From assembly GCA_903927615.1 (NCBI GenBank), contig CAIYNU010000081.1, positions 1 through 64,000 on the forward strand: a stretch of DNA of 64,000 nt, read 5' to 3'. The notes beneath the pieces were generated by a model, which worked only from the letters and a program-made list of their open reading frames with translations, made no database searches and had not been told where the DNA came from. The position numbers were made by a program, and so were the translations under genes. Below, in pieces: positions 8,166 through 17,236 of this stretch. This stretch comes from an uncultured Rhodospirillales bacterium. Its GTDB lineage: Bacteria; Pseudomonadota; Alphaproteobacteria; Azospirillales; Azospirillaceae. Each line of letters starts with the position of its first letter. Position 1 is the stretch's first letter.

Positions 8166-9913
8166 GGCCGGTCTCCGGCGAAACGGGCGGGCATCGCCCG
8201 GGCCTGGGTTGGATCGGCAGGGTAGCCGACGGGTTGGGTGATCCTATCCAGATCCGGACCGGATGCGGTAGGCTTTGAGGCTTCGTCGACCTGCGGCAGT
8301 TCGATCCAGAAGGCGCAGCCTTTGCCGGGTGGGCAGGTCACGCCAATCTCGCCGTCCATCATCTCCAACAACCGGCGGGTGATGACCAGACCGATGCCGC
8401 TGCCTTCAATGCCGCGGCTCTCGGCGCCCAACCGGTCGAACGGCCGGAACAGGCGGCCGACATGCTCCAGCGACAGACCCGGACCGGTGTCGGTGACGGT
8501 CAGCCGCAACCGGTGGTTCGTCGCCAGGCTTTCGGTGACGGTCACTTGGCCGCCCGGTCGGTTGTACTTGATGGCGTTGGACAATAGGTTGAAGAGGACC
8601 TGGGTCAACCGGAGGCTATCGGCCCGCACCATCGGCGCTGCGACCGGCAACTCTTCGAACCGGATCGTGACGGCGTTGGACTTGGCGGTGTGTTGCACCA
8701 GGGGCAACGTTTCCCGGAGCAGGTGGCGGACATCCACCGCCCGGATGGTCAGGGTGAACTGGCCCGACTCGATTTTCGCGAGGTCAAGAATGTCGTTGAC
8801 CAGTTCCAACAGATGTTGACCCGCCCGCTGGATATGGCCGACGCAGGTTTTTTGGGCCGGCGTCAGCGGGTCCCGGCCGCCGAGGTCCAGGATCTGGCTG
8901 AAGCCGATGACGGCATTGAGCGGGTTTCGCAGTTCGTGACTCATGGCCCGGAGAAATTCCGATTTGGCCTGGCTGGCCTGACAGGCGTCTTCCTTGGCCT
9001 TCAAGAGAGCGCGCTCGATCCGCTTTCGGGCGGTGATGTCCCGGGCGATGCCGAACACACCGGTCAGCAGGCCGTGGGTGTCGAGCAACGGCAGCTTGGT
9101 GGACAGGTAGGTTTTCGGGCCATCGGGGCCGGGCAACAGTTCCTCAAGGGTGACGCACTGCCCGGAGCTGGCCACTTTGAGGTCGGTGGCGCGCAGAACC
9201 GATACGACGTCGGGCGGCAGCACGTCGAGATCGGTTTGCCCGAGGATGGCGTCGGCCGGATGGCCGATGGCCTGGGCGGCGGCCGAATTGACCAGCAGGT
9301 AACGGCCGTCGAGGTCCTTGACGAAGATCGGGTCCTGGGAGTCCTCGACCATCGCGTGGATCAGCATGGACGTCTTGTGGCGTTCGGCCTGGGCGCAAGC
9401 TTCGCTGGCAGCCAGGGTGTTGCGGGCTGCCCGCAATTCCAGGACCTCGATCACCAGCATCGCAAGATCGGCGAGGCGGGAGGCGGTCGCCGCATCCAGG
9501 CCGCGAGGATGGCGGTCCATCACCCAAAGGGCGCCCAGCCAGTGGCCGGATGGCGCGCGCAACGGTACCCCAGCGAAAAAGCGCAGATTATCAGGGGCGG
9601 ACGCCAGCGGGTTATCGCTGAACCGCGCATCCCGGTGGGCGTCCTCGACGACCTGTATGCCTTCGTCGGCCACGGTCCCAACGTGGAAGGATAGCGTCGC
9701 CGGGATTTGGGGGACGGCAAGACCGATCGCCGCCTTGAACCAGTGACGCCCGCGGTCGGCCAGGGAAATCGCCGCGACCGGTGTTGCGGCCAAGGTTGCG
9801 GCCAGACGCACGATGCGGTCGAACGCCTCTTCCGGGGGCGTGTCGAGAACGTCGTAATGCTTGAGAACGGCAAGGCGTTCGGCTTCCCGGACCGAATAGG
9901 CGGCAACATTCAT
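8162..9913 (-). CDS. Cytosolic GAF-PAS sensor histidine kinase
   Basis: About 583 residues with no membrane segment. The GAF domain (about 20-165) includes WFKAAIGL and FFAGVPLRAPSGHWLG. A PAS domain (about 190-305) includes PIFVKDLDGRYLLVNSAAA. HisKA has the H-box SEFLRAMSHELRNPLNAVIG, and HATPase ends with the G2 box GIEGSGIGLVITRRLLEMM. The second ATG is chosen because AGG lies 6 bp before it; 9928 is the alternative. It overlaps the HD-GYP regulator by 4 bp, so a signal sensed in the cytosol probably sets c-di-GMP turnover. Confidence 0.93.
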   Translation of the reverse strand: MNVAAYSVREAERLAVLKHYDVLDTPPEEAFDRIVRLAATLAATPVAAISLADRGRHWFKAAIGLAVPQIPATLSFHVGTVADEGIQVVEDAHRDARFSDNPLASAPDNLRFFAGVPLRAPSGHWLGALWVMDRHPRGLDAATASRLADLAMLVIEVLELRAARNTLAASEACAQAERHKTSMLIHAMVEDSQDPIFVKDLDGRYLLVNSAAAQAIGHPADAILGQTDLDVLPPDVVSVLRATDLKVASSGQCVTLEELLPGPDGPKTYLSTKLPLLDTHGLLTGVFGIARDITARKRIERALLKAKEDACQASQAKSEFLRAMSHELRNPLNAVIGFSQILDLGGRDPLTPAQKTCVGHIQRAGQHLLELVNDILDLAKIESGQFTLTIRAVDVRHLLRETLPLVQHTAKSNAVTIRFEELPVAAPMVRADSLRLTQVLFNLLSNAIKYNRPGGQVTVTESLATNHRLRLTVTDTGPGLSLEHVGRLFRPFDRLGAESRGIEGSGIGLVITRRLLEMMDGEIGVTCPPGKGCAFWIELPQVDEASKPTASGPDLDRITQPVGYPADPTQARAMPARFAGDRP

Positions 9914-10181
9914 CTGACACCTGATCATACCGTCTTCTTGAAGTCCGGACTGCTCAGGACTTCCGCGCCATGGGGTGAGCGATCCTGTCCGGATTCTGGC
10001 GCTCGCGACCTGTCAAAAACACGTCACGCCGATCTCTGACGGCTTCGCCCGTCACCACAGCTCTCTCCATGACCAAGACCCTCGTCGATTACCAGAGCAT
10101 TGTACGCCTCGCAATTCCATTGCGTTGGCCCGAAGTCAAGCTATCTTAGTCATGTTGGCGACAGTGCGAGAGGAACAAATC

Positions 10182-10634
10182 GTGGCGACGGTGATTTTTT
10201 ACGGTAAGCCGGGATGCAAAGGCAATGCCCGCCAGCGGGCGATCCTGGAAGCGGCAGGGCATGTGGTCGATGCGCGCAGTCTGGTGGCCGAAACCTGGAC
10301 CGGCGAGCGCCTGCGCGCCTTCTTCGGCGACCTGCCGGTGGCGGACTGGTTCAATCCCTCGGCACCGGCGGTCGCCAGGGGTGAGATTCGGCCCGAGACC
10401 CTGGGCGCCGATGCCGCACTGGCGTTACTGGCCGCCGAACCGTTGCTGGTCCGTCGTCCGCTGTTGGAAGCCGAAGGCCAGCGCATGGCCGGGTGGGATC
10501 CCGATCGCATCACCGCCTGGATCGGCCTCAATCCCGCCATCGACCCGACCGTGACGTGTGGCCATCACGGCCACCCTCATCATGGGGATCACCACCACCA
10601 TCATGATCACGACGGCTCGTGCCGGTCCCGCTGA
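10182..10634 (+). CDS. ArsC/Spx-like nitrogenase-associated protein with His-rich tail
   Basis: A 150-residue thioredoxin-fold protein of the ArsC family. VIFYGKPGCKGNARQRAILEAAGH carries the single active-site-type Cys at about residue 11, and the rest follows the nitrogenase-associated subfamily (NifO-like; WFNPSAPAVARGEI, then LLVRRPLLEAEG). GTG is taken as start because GAGAGG lies 8 bp upstream; no ATG in frame fits better. The last 20 residues are a His/Asp/Gly cluster with about ten His, a likely metal-binding tail. No nif gene is visible nearby. Confidence 0.8.
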   Translation: MATVIFYGKPGCKGNARQRAILEAAGHVVDARSLVAETWTGERLRAFFGDLPVADWFNPSAPAVARGEIRPETLGADAALALLAAEPLLVRRPLLEAEGQRMAGWDPDRITAWIGLNPAIDPTVTCGHHGHPHHGDHHHHHDHDGSCRSR

Positions 10635-10816
10635 GTTGGCCTGCTGATTGGAGATGACGGTGGGAATCGGGCGGAGTCTCCAAACGGCTAGATCCCGGGT
10701 GATTGGGTCGCATCCCGCCGGCTCATACGATAATATGGGGATCTTCGGTGAGGTCAGGGGCCCGCGCGCCTGACCCGTCACACCGTTCGGTCAACCGCCA
10801 AGGGATGTCGTCCGCC

Positions 10817-11659
10817 ATGACCAGCGCCCCCCCAACGTCAAATCCCCCATCGTCTTCGGTGCCGTCATCGTCCCGCCCGTTGGCCGGCCGTAACGCCGTC
10901 GTTACCGGTTCGACCAGCGGCATCGGCCTGGGGGTTGCCCGGGCGCTGGCCGCCGCCGGGGCCTCCGTCACCTTGAACGGCTTGGGCGATGCGGCCGGGA
11001 TCGAGGCCATCCGGGCAGGGCTTGCCGCGGAAACCGGGGTGGCGGTCCGTCACTCGGCCGCCGACATGCGTCGGCCCGAGGACATTGCGGCGATGATTGC
11101 GGACGCCGAGGGTGCGTTGGGGCCGGTGGATATTCTGGTCAACAATGCCGGTATTCAGTTCGTGGCGCCGGTGGAGTCCTTTCCCCTGGATCGGTGGGAC
11201 GACATCATGGCCATCAATCTGAGTGCGACGTTCCATGCCACCCGGGCGGTGTTCGGCGGCATGAAAGCGCGCGGTTGGGGCCGGATCATCAACACCGGTT
11301 CGGCCCACGCCCTGGCGGCGTCGCCGTTCAAAGTGGCCTACGTCGCCGCCAAGCACGGGGTCATGGGCCTGACCAAAGTGGTGGCGTTGGAGGGCGCCGA
11401 ATTCGGCGTCACCTGCAACACCATCTGCCCCGGCTATGTCTGGACGCCCCTGGTGGAACAGCAGATCGACGATCAGTGCAAGGTCCACAACAAGTCGCGG
11501 GACGAGGTGATCCGCGATATTTTGCTGGCCCCCCAACCGACCAAACGCTTCGTCACCGTCGACGAGATCGGGGCCCTGGCGGTGTTCCTGGCCGGCGACG
11601 CGGCCCGCTCGATCACCGGGACCGCGCTTTCGGTGGACGGCGGCTGGATTGCCCGTTAG
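10817..11659 (+). CDS. bdhA: 3-hydroxybutyrate dehydrogenase (SDR)
   Basis: BdhA oxidises D-3-hydroxybutyrate to acetoacetate with NAD in PHB and ketone-body metabolism. A Ser/Pro-rich leader of about 20 residues precedes the Rossmann motif TGSTSGIG. NNAG, the catalytic Ser in NTGSAHALAAS and the YVAAK pair are present. The C-terminal part (NTICPGYVWTPLVEQQI, then VHNKSRDEVI) is specific to this group. The ATG at 10817 is preferred for its spacing from AAGGGA; 10805 is also possible. It converges on the caspase-like gene, overlapping it by 4 bp. Confidence 0.92.
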   Translation: MTSAPPTSNPPSSSVPSSSRPLAGRNAVVTGSTSGIGLGVARALAAAGASVTLNGLGDAAGIEAIRAGLAAETGVAVRHSAADMRRPEDIAAMIADAEGALGPVDILVNNAGIQFVAPVESFPLDRWDDIMAINLSATFHATRAVFGGMKARGWGRIINTGSAHALAASPFKVAYVAAKHGVMGLTKVVALEGAEFGVTCNTICPGYVWTPLVEQQIDDQCKVHNKSRDEVIRDILLAPQPTKRFVTVDEIGALAVFLAGDAARSITGTALSVDGGWIAR

Positions 11660-12648
11660 GGGGCAAGCGCAATGCCGCCGGGTTGGGGGACGTCGGGTCC
11701 CGACCTGCCGGGTTCGCCGAGCAGCAAGGTCGACACGTACCCCACCTGATCCGGGGGTAGGGTGCCCCGATACCAGTCGGCATCGACGACTTTCCCGGTC
11801 ACCTGAACCGATGTTCCCGCCCGCAGGATCGCCAACCGATCGCTGTCGGCGTTGGGGGCGACCCGGACATTGACCTTGTGCCGGGCGGTTAGTCGGCGGT
11901 CGAGGGGGGCGATGGTTGGTCCGGGTGCAGTGGCCATTGGCACTGGTGGGGCCAATGTCGGCGAGGGTGCTGTCGGGGCCACCGGCGGAACCGAGGCCAC
12001 GGTCAGCGAGCGATCGAGGTCATCGACGCGCCGTTGGGCCAGGGAGATGAAACGGCCGCCGGGAAACTGGCGCAGGTAATCCCGGAAATCGGCGGGATTG
12101 CTGCTGGTCTCGATGGTGCGCCAGAATAGCAGGTCTGCCTCCTGATCGACGGCCGGACGCTCGGGGGCCGGGGCTTCCGGTTGTGTCGTCACTGCCGGCA
12201 AGCCGGGAGCCTCCGGTGCAAGGTAAACGTCGGCGATCAGCGACGAATTGTCCCAGGGTACCTGTGCGCCGCGGCTGGCGATGCGGACCGCTTGCCGGAC
12301 CCGCGACAGCATTTGGCGCACTTCCAGCGCCGCACCGTCGGCGCGTTCGGCCAGCCGATGGACCACCTGTTCCAGGTCGGCCTTGTTGACGTCCACCGCC
12401 AGATCGACGTCGAATCCAAGCCGTTTCAGGACGTCAGCGAAGGCCCGGGCATCGTTGACCGGATTGGCCAGGGCCGGTGCCGCCTGATAGCCGCTCATGC
12501 CGACCACCAGTGCCACCCGTCGATCGGCAGCGGCGGCAGGGGCCCATGGGGTGCCGATGGTGATCGCCGTCAGCACTATCCCCAGCATCATTCCCCGAAG
12601 CAGGAGCCGCCAGCGCCCGGGGGAAGTCTTGAAGTTTAGCGAGGCCAT
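11656..12648 (-). CDS. Caspase-like (C14) protein lacking its catalytic core, with SH3b domain
   Basis: 330 residues with a signal peptide or anchor (about 17-41, AAAADRR). The N-terminal part RRVALVVGMSGYQAAPALANPVNDARAFADVLKRLGFDVDLAVD is the classic opening of bacterial caspase-like peptidases. The sequence then jumps from HRLAERADGA straight to LEVRQMLSRVRQAVR and GAQVPWDNSSLIADVYLAP, the C-terminal end of the same domain. The intervening part with the catalytic His-Gly and Cys motifs is absent, with no frameshift. A linker and an SH3b domain (about 258-315) follow. It is likely secreted and proteolytically inactive. Confidence 0.8.
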   Translation of the reverse strand: MASLNFKTSPGRWRLLLRGMMLGIVLTAITIGTPWAPAAAADRRVALVVGMSGYQAAPALANPVNDARAFADVLKRLGFDVDLAVDVNKADLEQVVHRLAERADGAALEVRQMLSRVRQAVRIASRGAQVPWDNSSLIADVYLAPEAPGLPAVTTQPEAPAPERPAVDQEADLLFWRTIETSSNPADFRDYLRQFPGGRFISLAQRRVDDLDRSLTVASVPPVAPTAPSPTLAPPVPMATAPGPTIAPLDRRLTARHKVNVRVAPNADSDRLAILRAGTSVQVTGKVVDADWYRGTLPPDQVGYVSTLLLGEPGRSGPDVPQPGGIALAP

Positions 12649-12824
12649 AAATGCACGTTCCTATGGTGAACCCTGTCCGTGAGCGTTGGTGTCGCCCGTC
12701 ACAGTCAAAGGGATCGGGAAGGCAGATGGGATTGGTGGGTTTCGATATCCAACACCTGTTCATGGCGCTATGTCGCTATCTAAGCAATCAAAAGGTGTTT
12801 CATGAACAGGTTGCGCCTGATGAA

Positions 12825-13355
12825 TCAACCAAGCCACTCGATCTCGAGATCAATCGGCTGTCTATCTGGGCGGTTGCGCTCGACAAAGGGGTGGAATGTC
12901 GACGCTAACGCAGCAGTCCGCTTCTGGCTGTCGCACGACATGATGAACGCAGCGAAAGTCCGATCCATGGTCATCATGTGTTTGCGATACCACTTATCGC
13001 AGACGTAATGGAATTGAACCACTACTGCCATCATATCATGACGATATAATCTAGTGAATCTGGATAGTTGATTGATAAATTTGGCATGTTCATGGCGGTG
13101 CTGGTCGATACCAATGTACCCGACCATGGTCATTATCTCGTCTTCATGGGCAAAATGGTACTCAGACCATTCTTTGATGGCTTTTGATATTTTGTAAAAA
13201 TCATCCTGTGGCTGTTCGTCGTCAACGATTTTCATTAATAATTCAAATTGCCGGAACATTTCCTGGTGATCATGATCCAATTGAGGCATGCCAATCGTCA
13301 TGCCAATAGTATTGGATAATGTTTGATGCTGCGTGGACTGGCTTTGTATTGACAT
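12825..13355 (-). CDS. Bacteriohemerythrin
   Basis: About 176 residues with the diiron ligands of hemerythrin: LDHDHQEMF, the YHFAHEDE helix (HxxxE), HRHEHAKF and WYRKHMMTMD (HxxxxD). These proteins bind O2 reversibly in the cytosol and serve in oxygen delivery or sensing. The third ATG in the frame is chosen because GAGG sits 6 bp before it. GC content is clearly below that of the neighbours, which suggests acquisition. A second, unrelated-looking hemerythrin lies at 62.3 kb. Confidence 0.85.
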   Translation of the reverse strand: MSIQSQSTQHQTLSNTIGMTIGMPQLDHDHQEMFRQFELLMKIVDDEQPQDDFYKISKAIKEWSEYHFAHEDEIMTMVGYIGIDQHRHEHAKFINQLSRFTRLYRHDMMAVVVQFHYVCDKWYRKHMMTMDRTFAAFIMSCDSQKRTAALASTFHPFVERNRPDRQPIDLEIEWLG

Positions 13356-13469
13356 CTTATGCCTCATGATTGCTGTCATCGCGTGGCGGACGGCCGCCTG
13401 GCGCGATTAGCCGAGACTTGTCTTGTCATCTGCACGCGGAAAAAACAGACGGCCGTTCCTATCTCTCCG

Positions 13470-13907
13470 CTAATCTTTCCGCGTATGGTTTTCCGACCAG
13501 CGACCTTTGTCGCCCCCCCGGCGAAGCGGCGGCAAGGCGTCGATCAGGTCTCGCGCGCCGTTGACGCCGTCGGTCCAGCGATCAACGGCGGCGATCCTGA
13601 CCGATGGAATCTGGTGTCCCCAGCCGCGATCCAGTAGTCGCCGGTCGATGCGTTCCGAAACGTAGGCGCGCAGGGCTTGGGTGCCGCTTTCATCCGCGCC
13701 GTGCGGTCCTAAATAGACCAAGCCGATCCGGCCGTCGGGCAGACGGCCGACGTTGCCGAGCGGAGCGAGGGCCGCGCCGATCACCGCTTCAATCTCGGCC
13801 GAAACGAACATGGGCGGTTCGATGGCGAACAGCGTCATCCGGGTATGGCTGTCCCGCAACAGATCCAGGTACCGGCCAAGCGTTGTTTCAAAACAGGAGA
13901 ACGGCAT
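13470..13907 (-). CDS. Hypothetical protein
   Basis: 145 residues with no family I can name. It starts MPFSCFETTLGRYLDLLRDSHTRMTLFAIEPPMF, has a central strand pattern GRLPDGRIGLVYLGPHGADESG, and a polar C terminus. No signal peptide or membrane segment is seen. The GRLPDGRIGLVYLG stretch faintly recalls the core strands of GGDEF-type cyclase folds, but no signature residues are present. GC and codon use match the host. Confidence 0.6.
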   Translation of the reverse strand: MPFSCFETTLGRYLDLLRDSHTRMTLFAIEPPMFVSAEIEAVIGAALAPLGNVGRLPDGRIGLVYLGPHGADESGTQALRAYVSERIDRRLLDRGWGHQIPSVRIAAVDRWTDGVNGARDLIDALPPLRRGGDKGRWSENHTRKD

Positions 13908-13997
13908 CGGACCACGATCCTTCGGCGAACACGGACCTCTCGGTCCTGGGTCTTGACTGATCAGCCGGATGTGGCTTGAGGCCGGATGGATCGGACC

Positions 13998-14210
13998 TCA
14001 GCGTGCCACCGCGCCGACCACGGTGCCGGCAGCACCGCCGAGCACCGCTCCAAGAACCGGGCTGCCCCCGGTCAGGGCGCCAAGCAAGGCGCCGCCGCCG
14101 GCCCCGATGGCGCCGCCGCTGAGCATGCGTTGTTCCCGCGGCGACATGCCGGCGCATGCCGAGGTCAGGAGGAGACTGGCAAGAGTGGCTCCGAGAATCA
14201 GGGTCCGCAT
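13998..14210 (-). CDS. Small glycine-zipper lipoprotein
   Basis: 70 residues. A lipoprotein signal peptide ends in the lipobox LLTSAC near residue 19. A short linker (AGMSPREQRMLSG) precedes two Gly-rich transmembrane zipper helices (GAIGAGGGALLGALTGG and GAVLGGAAGTVVGAV). Such YMGG/glycine-zipper lipoproteins are envelope proteins of largely unknown function. GGAGATCACC precedes the ATG. Confidence 0.8.
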   Translation of the reverse strand: MRTLILGATLASLLLTSACAGMSPREQRMLSGGAIGAGGGALLGALTGGSPVLGAVLGGAAGTVVGAVAR

Positions 14211-14367
14211 GGTGATCTCCTCTGCATGGCGGGGGAACCGATGGCTCCCATCCGGCGCCTTGATCCTGTGATCAGGGTGGCGGGACTTTGCTTACGGTCA
14301 AGAATGCCCCCGGCAAGCTCGGGATGGGTGGGACAAGATCGGGATATTTTTGGTGCCAGGGATACGG

Positions 14368-15897
14368 TCACGGCGCCAGCGGTAGTGCTACCACCACTCG
14401 AAAGCCGCCGTCGGCGCGGTTCTCGGCGGCGACCACGCCGCCCATGACCTCGACATTGCGGCGGACGATCCACAGTCCGAGGCCAAGGTTGGCGGCCCCC
14501 CTCAGGCCTTTGCTGCCCGAGGATGAGGACCCCGGCGGCTCGGGCGTTCCTTGGCCCTCGCGGAGCGACACGAAACGGTCGAAGATACGCTCCAGGGTGT
14601 CGGGCGCGACGCCGGGACCGTGGTCGGCGACGCTCAGTTCCGCGACGGTGCGGCGGGCGCACAGTCCGATCTCGACGGTACTGCCGACTGGGCTGAAGCT
14701 GACGGCGTTGTCCAGAAGATTCTCGACGATGGTTTCGATCAGGGACGCGGCCCCCATGGTGACGCAATTCGGTTCGATGGCGCTGATGAAGCGGGTGTGG
14801 GCGGGGTCATAGGCCTCCTGATACTCGGCGGCGATGTCGGCGACCATGGTGGACAGGGCGACGCGCTCGCAGGACGGATTGATGGTGTCGGCCAGGGTCT
14901 CGTCGAGCGCCCGGGCCGCTGACACCAAACCGTCCAGGCGGTCAAGCGCCCGGTCGATCAATTCCAGCGACCGCCGGCTCCGCGGGTCGTCGCCGACCCG
15001 GAGACGCAAGGGCTCCAGACTTTGGGCGAGAATCCCGAGCGGGGTCTTGAAGGCGTGAGCCGTTTCCTGGGCGGTGAAGCGCAACGCTTCGGCCGAGGCC
15101 CGGAGACCATCCACCAGGCGATCGAACTCGACGGCAACGCCGGCAAGTTCGGGAATGCGATTGGCCGCGGCGAAACTGCCGCTGCCGGGATTTCGGGTGC
15201 GCAACGCCCGCGCCAACCGGCCGAAACGGCGCAGCGCCCGCCAGAGTTGGACCAGCACCGCCAGCACACCCAGCACCATCGCGATGTAGATGGCGGCGGC
15301 GGTGCCGACCGCCGCGGTTTTCCAATAGGGCTGGCCAAGGGCGGTGGCCAGCGCGGTGGCGGACCGGTCGGCGGTGATCACCACCCAACAGCCGACCCCG
15401 GTGCGCAGGGCCGTGATCGAAGTCAGCAATTCGACTTCGCCGTCGGGATTCGTGGTTCGGAAGCCGACGGTGCCGGCTTGCTCGCACGACGAGGTCAAGC
15501 GATCGAGAATGCCGAGGCGAACCAACTCCTGCCGCTCTTGTTCTAAAGAGGCGGCCGAAACCACCGGCGACGACGCCACGAAAAAAAAACCTTCCCCCGT
15601 CGCCGCGGGGCGGAACAACACTTTGATGTCGGGGCCGGCGGTGCCCAGGCGTTGAATCGTCCGGGCCGCCATCGCCAGGGTCGCGCCGTCGCTTTTATCC
15701 AGGTCCGGCCGCAGCGCCTCGGCGATCAACCGGCCCTGGGCTTCGGCGCTGCCGACCAGCAGGCGGTTGGTGTCGTCGTTGGCAGCACGAAACTGGTTGT
15801 AGACCAGCGCCGGCACGGTTGCGATCATGACCAGAATCAAGCCGATCTTGACCGAAACGGCATGCCGCAAACGCCAGCTCAGCGAGGCGCCGCCCAA
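14368..15897 (-). CDS. Membrane sensor histidine kinase (HAFKTPL H-box)
   Basis: About 510 residues. TM1 is IGLILVMIATVPALVYNQF, a periplasmic sensor of about 165 residues follows, and TM2 is AAVGTAAAIYIAMVLGVLAVLVQLW. After a HAMP-like linker the H-box reads ETAHAFKTPLGILAQ in place of the usual SHELKNPL. The N-box (ENLLDNAVSFSP) and G boxes (DHGPGVAP, LGLGLWIVRRNVEVMGG) are intact. It lies directly downstream of a response regulator. The reading frame extends far into that gene; no good ATG exists near the true start, so TTG at 15897 is a placeholder (range 15890-15930). Confidence 0.85.
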   Translation of the reverse strand: MGGASLSWRLRHAVSVKIGLILVMIATVPALVYNQFRAANDDTNRLLVGSAEAQGRLIAEALRPDLDKSDGATLAMAARTIQRLGTAGPDIKVLFRPAATGEGFFFVASSPVVSAASLEQERQELVRLGILDRLTSSCEQAGTVGFRTTNPDGEVELLTSITALRTGVGCWVVITADRSATALATALGQPYWKTAAVGTAAAIYIAMVLGVLAVLVQLWRALRRFGRLARALRTRNPGSGSFAAANRIPELAGVAVEFDRLVDGLRASAEALRFTAQETAHAFKTPLGILAQSLEPLRLRVGDDPRSRRSLELIDRALDRLDGLVSAARALDETLADTINPSCERVALSTMVADIAAEYQEAYDPAHTRFISAIEPNCVTMGAASLIETIVENLLDNAVSFSPVGSTVEIGLCARRTVAELSVADHGPGVAPDTLERIFDRFVSLREGQGTPEPPGSSSSGSKGLRGAANLGLGLWIVRRNVEVMGGVVAAENRADGGFRVVVALPLAP

Positions 15898-15922
15898 CCA
15901 GGGCCGACGGTGCCGGATGGGT

Positions 15923-16690
15923 CTAGGAATCGCGGTTCTCCCGATCGCGCCAGCGATAGCCGAACCCGGAATAGCTTTCGATCTCGTCGAAACTGTCGTC
16001 GACCTCGCGGAACTTGCGGCGGATACGCTTGACGAAGGCCCGAACGTTCGAGCGATAACCCTCCTCACCGTACCCGGCGGTGAAGCCCGAGCCGTGGACA
16101 ATGTCGTAAAGATCGCGATAGCCCACGTCCTGGCCGGTCCGGGAGGCCAGAAGGTCGACCATGCGGAATTCGGTGATGGTCAGCAGCACCGCGGTGTCGG
16201 CCCAAAACGCCCGGCAACAGTCCCGGTGCAGTTCGAGTGCCCCGCGGCGAACCACCGTGTCCGTGGACGGTTGGGTTGTAACCGCCGCCGGTTCACCCTT
16301 TTGGCCACCCAGGATCAAGATGATCCGCTTTAAAAGGATCGAGAAGCTGCGCGACTTCTCGACGAAGTCCACCGCGCCGCCCTGGAGCGCCGCCTCCTCA
16401 TAGATCTGGCTGCCGAGCACGGTCAGGAAGATCACCGGAATCGCGAGGCCGCTCTGGCGTATGCGGCGCAGCACCTCAATCCCGGTCATGCCCGGCATTT
16501 TCCAGTCGAGTACCACCAGGGCGAAGTCCTGTTCGTTCAGCCGCTCCAGGGCTGCCGGCCCCGACGTCACGTCGACCACCGAGAACCCGGCATCGATCAG
16601 GTTGTTGCCGACCGACTCCCGGAACAGGTCATCGTCATCGACCAGTAACACCCTGGCTCTGGTCGTGTTCAGCGGCATCAGGGCGGTCAT
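15923..16690 (-). CDS. Response regulator, receiver plus winged-helix-like output
   Basis: 255 residues. The receiver domain (about 12-125) has VDDDD, the phospho-acceptor Asp in VVLDWKMPGMTG, and a Lys in FVEKSRS. The C-terminal domain (about 150-250) resembles the OmpR/ChvI DNA-binding fold: LTITEFRMVDLLASRTG, then YRSNVRAFVKRIRRKFREVD and the terminal GFGYRW. It overlaps the lipoprotein gene after it on one side of the pair and is followed by the kinase, so a lipoprotein-regulator-kinase operon is likely. Target genes cannot be read. Confidence 0.9.
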   Translation of the reverse strand: MTALMPLNTTRARVLLVDDDDLFRESVGNNLIDAGFSVVDVTSGPAALERLNEQDFALVVLDWKMPGMTGIEVLRRIRQSGLAIPVIFLTVLGSQIYEEAALQGGAVDFVEKSRSFSILLKRIILILGGQKGEPAAVTTQPSTDTVVRRGALELHRDCCRAFWADTAVLLTITEFRMVDLLASRTGQDVGYRDLYDIVHGSGFTAGYGEEGYRSNVRAFVKRIRRKFREVDDSFDEIESYSGFGYRWRDRENRDS

Positions 16691-17166
16691 CGCGCGGCCG
16701 TCCGGAACAGGCGGGCACAGGCGTCGCCGGCCGGACCGTCCCGGCCCTTGGGCGTCGTTTGGCTGGTTAGAACCTTGAAGGCCTCGCTCGCTACATCCAT
16801 GTAAAACGACAGTTCAAGACGACACTCGACCGAGTCATAGGCCCAAACCACCGCCGGTGGTTGGTCCTTGACTTCGGTGGGGGCGCCGAGTAGACGCCGC
16901 ACCTCGTCTTCTCCCAGCCCGGTCAGCCGTTCGACCGGCAGCGAAGCCGCCGGTGGGGTCGGCACCACGGGACGATCCGGCGGCTTGCGCGCGGTGACCA
17001 GCGGGGGGGCCGACTGGGAATGAGCCACTCGGGGCGTCGGCGGCTTGTGCGGCGGCCGGATCGCCATCATGTCGTCGGCCGGCGCCGGCCCAAGGACGGC
17101 ACAACCGCCCCCTCCCAGGGCCAGAGCCGCGGCCATGAGGACAACGGGTATCCGAAACGCCGACAC
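16687..17166 (-). CDS. Lipoprotein with SmpA/OmlA-like domain
   Basis: 159 residues. The signal peptide ends in LALGGGGC (lipobox-like, Cys near residue 22). A Pro-rich linker (about 30-75) is followed by a compact domain LTGLGEDEVRRLLGAPTEVKDQPPAVVWAYDSVECRLELSFYMDV, the strand-helix pattern of SmpA/OmlA-like periplasmic domains. Its stop overlaps the regulator ATG by 4 bp (ATGA), so this gene heads the lipoprotein-regulator-kinase unit. A sensing or envelope-assembly role is inference. Confidence 0.75.
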   Translation of the reverse strand: MSAFRIPVVLMAAALALGGGGCAVLGPAPADDMMAIRPPHKPPTPRVAHSQSAPPLVTARKPPDRPVVPTPPAASLPVERLTGLGEDEVRRLLGAPTEVKDQPPAVVWAYDSVECRLELSFYMDVASEAFKVLTSQTTPKGRDGPAGDACARLFRTAAR

Positions 17167-17236
17167 GATGGCAGCTCTCTCTGATTGCTCTTGACAAGTT
17201 AGTGTCCTCGCGGTTCAGAGCAACCCCCAGCCATCC

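Noticed and set aside
13470-13907. GGDEF domain in the 145-residue protein
   Set aside because: Only a faint strand pattern; no GGDEF or related signature residues.
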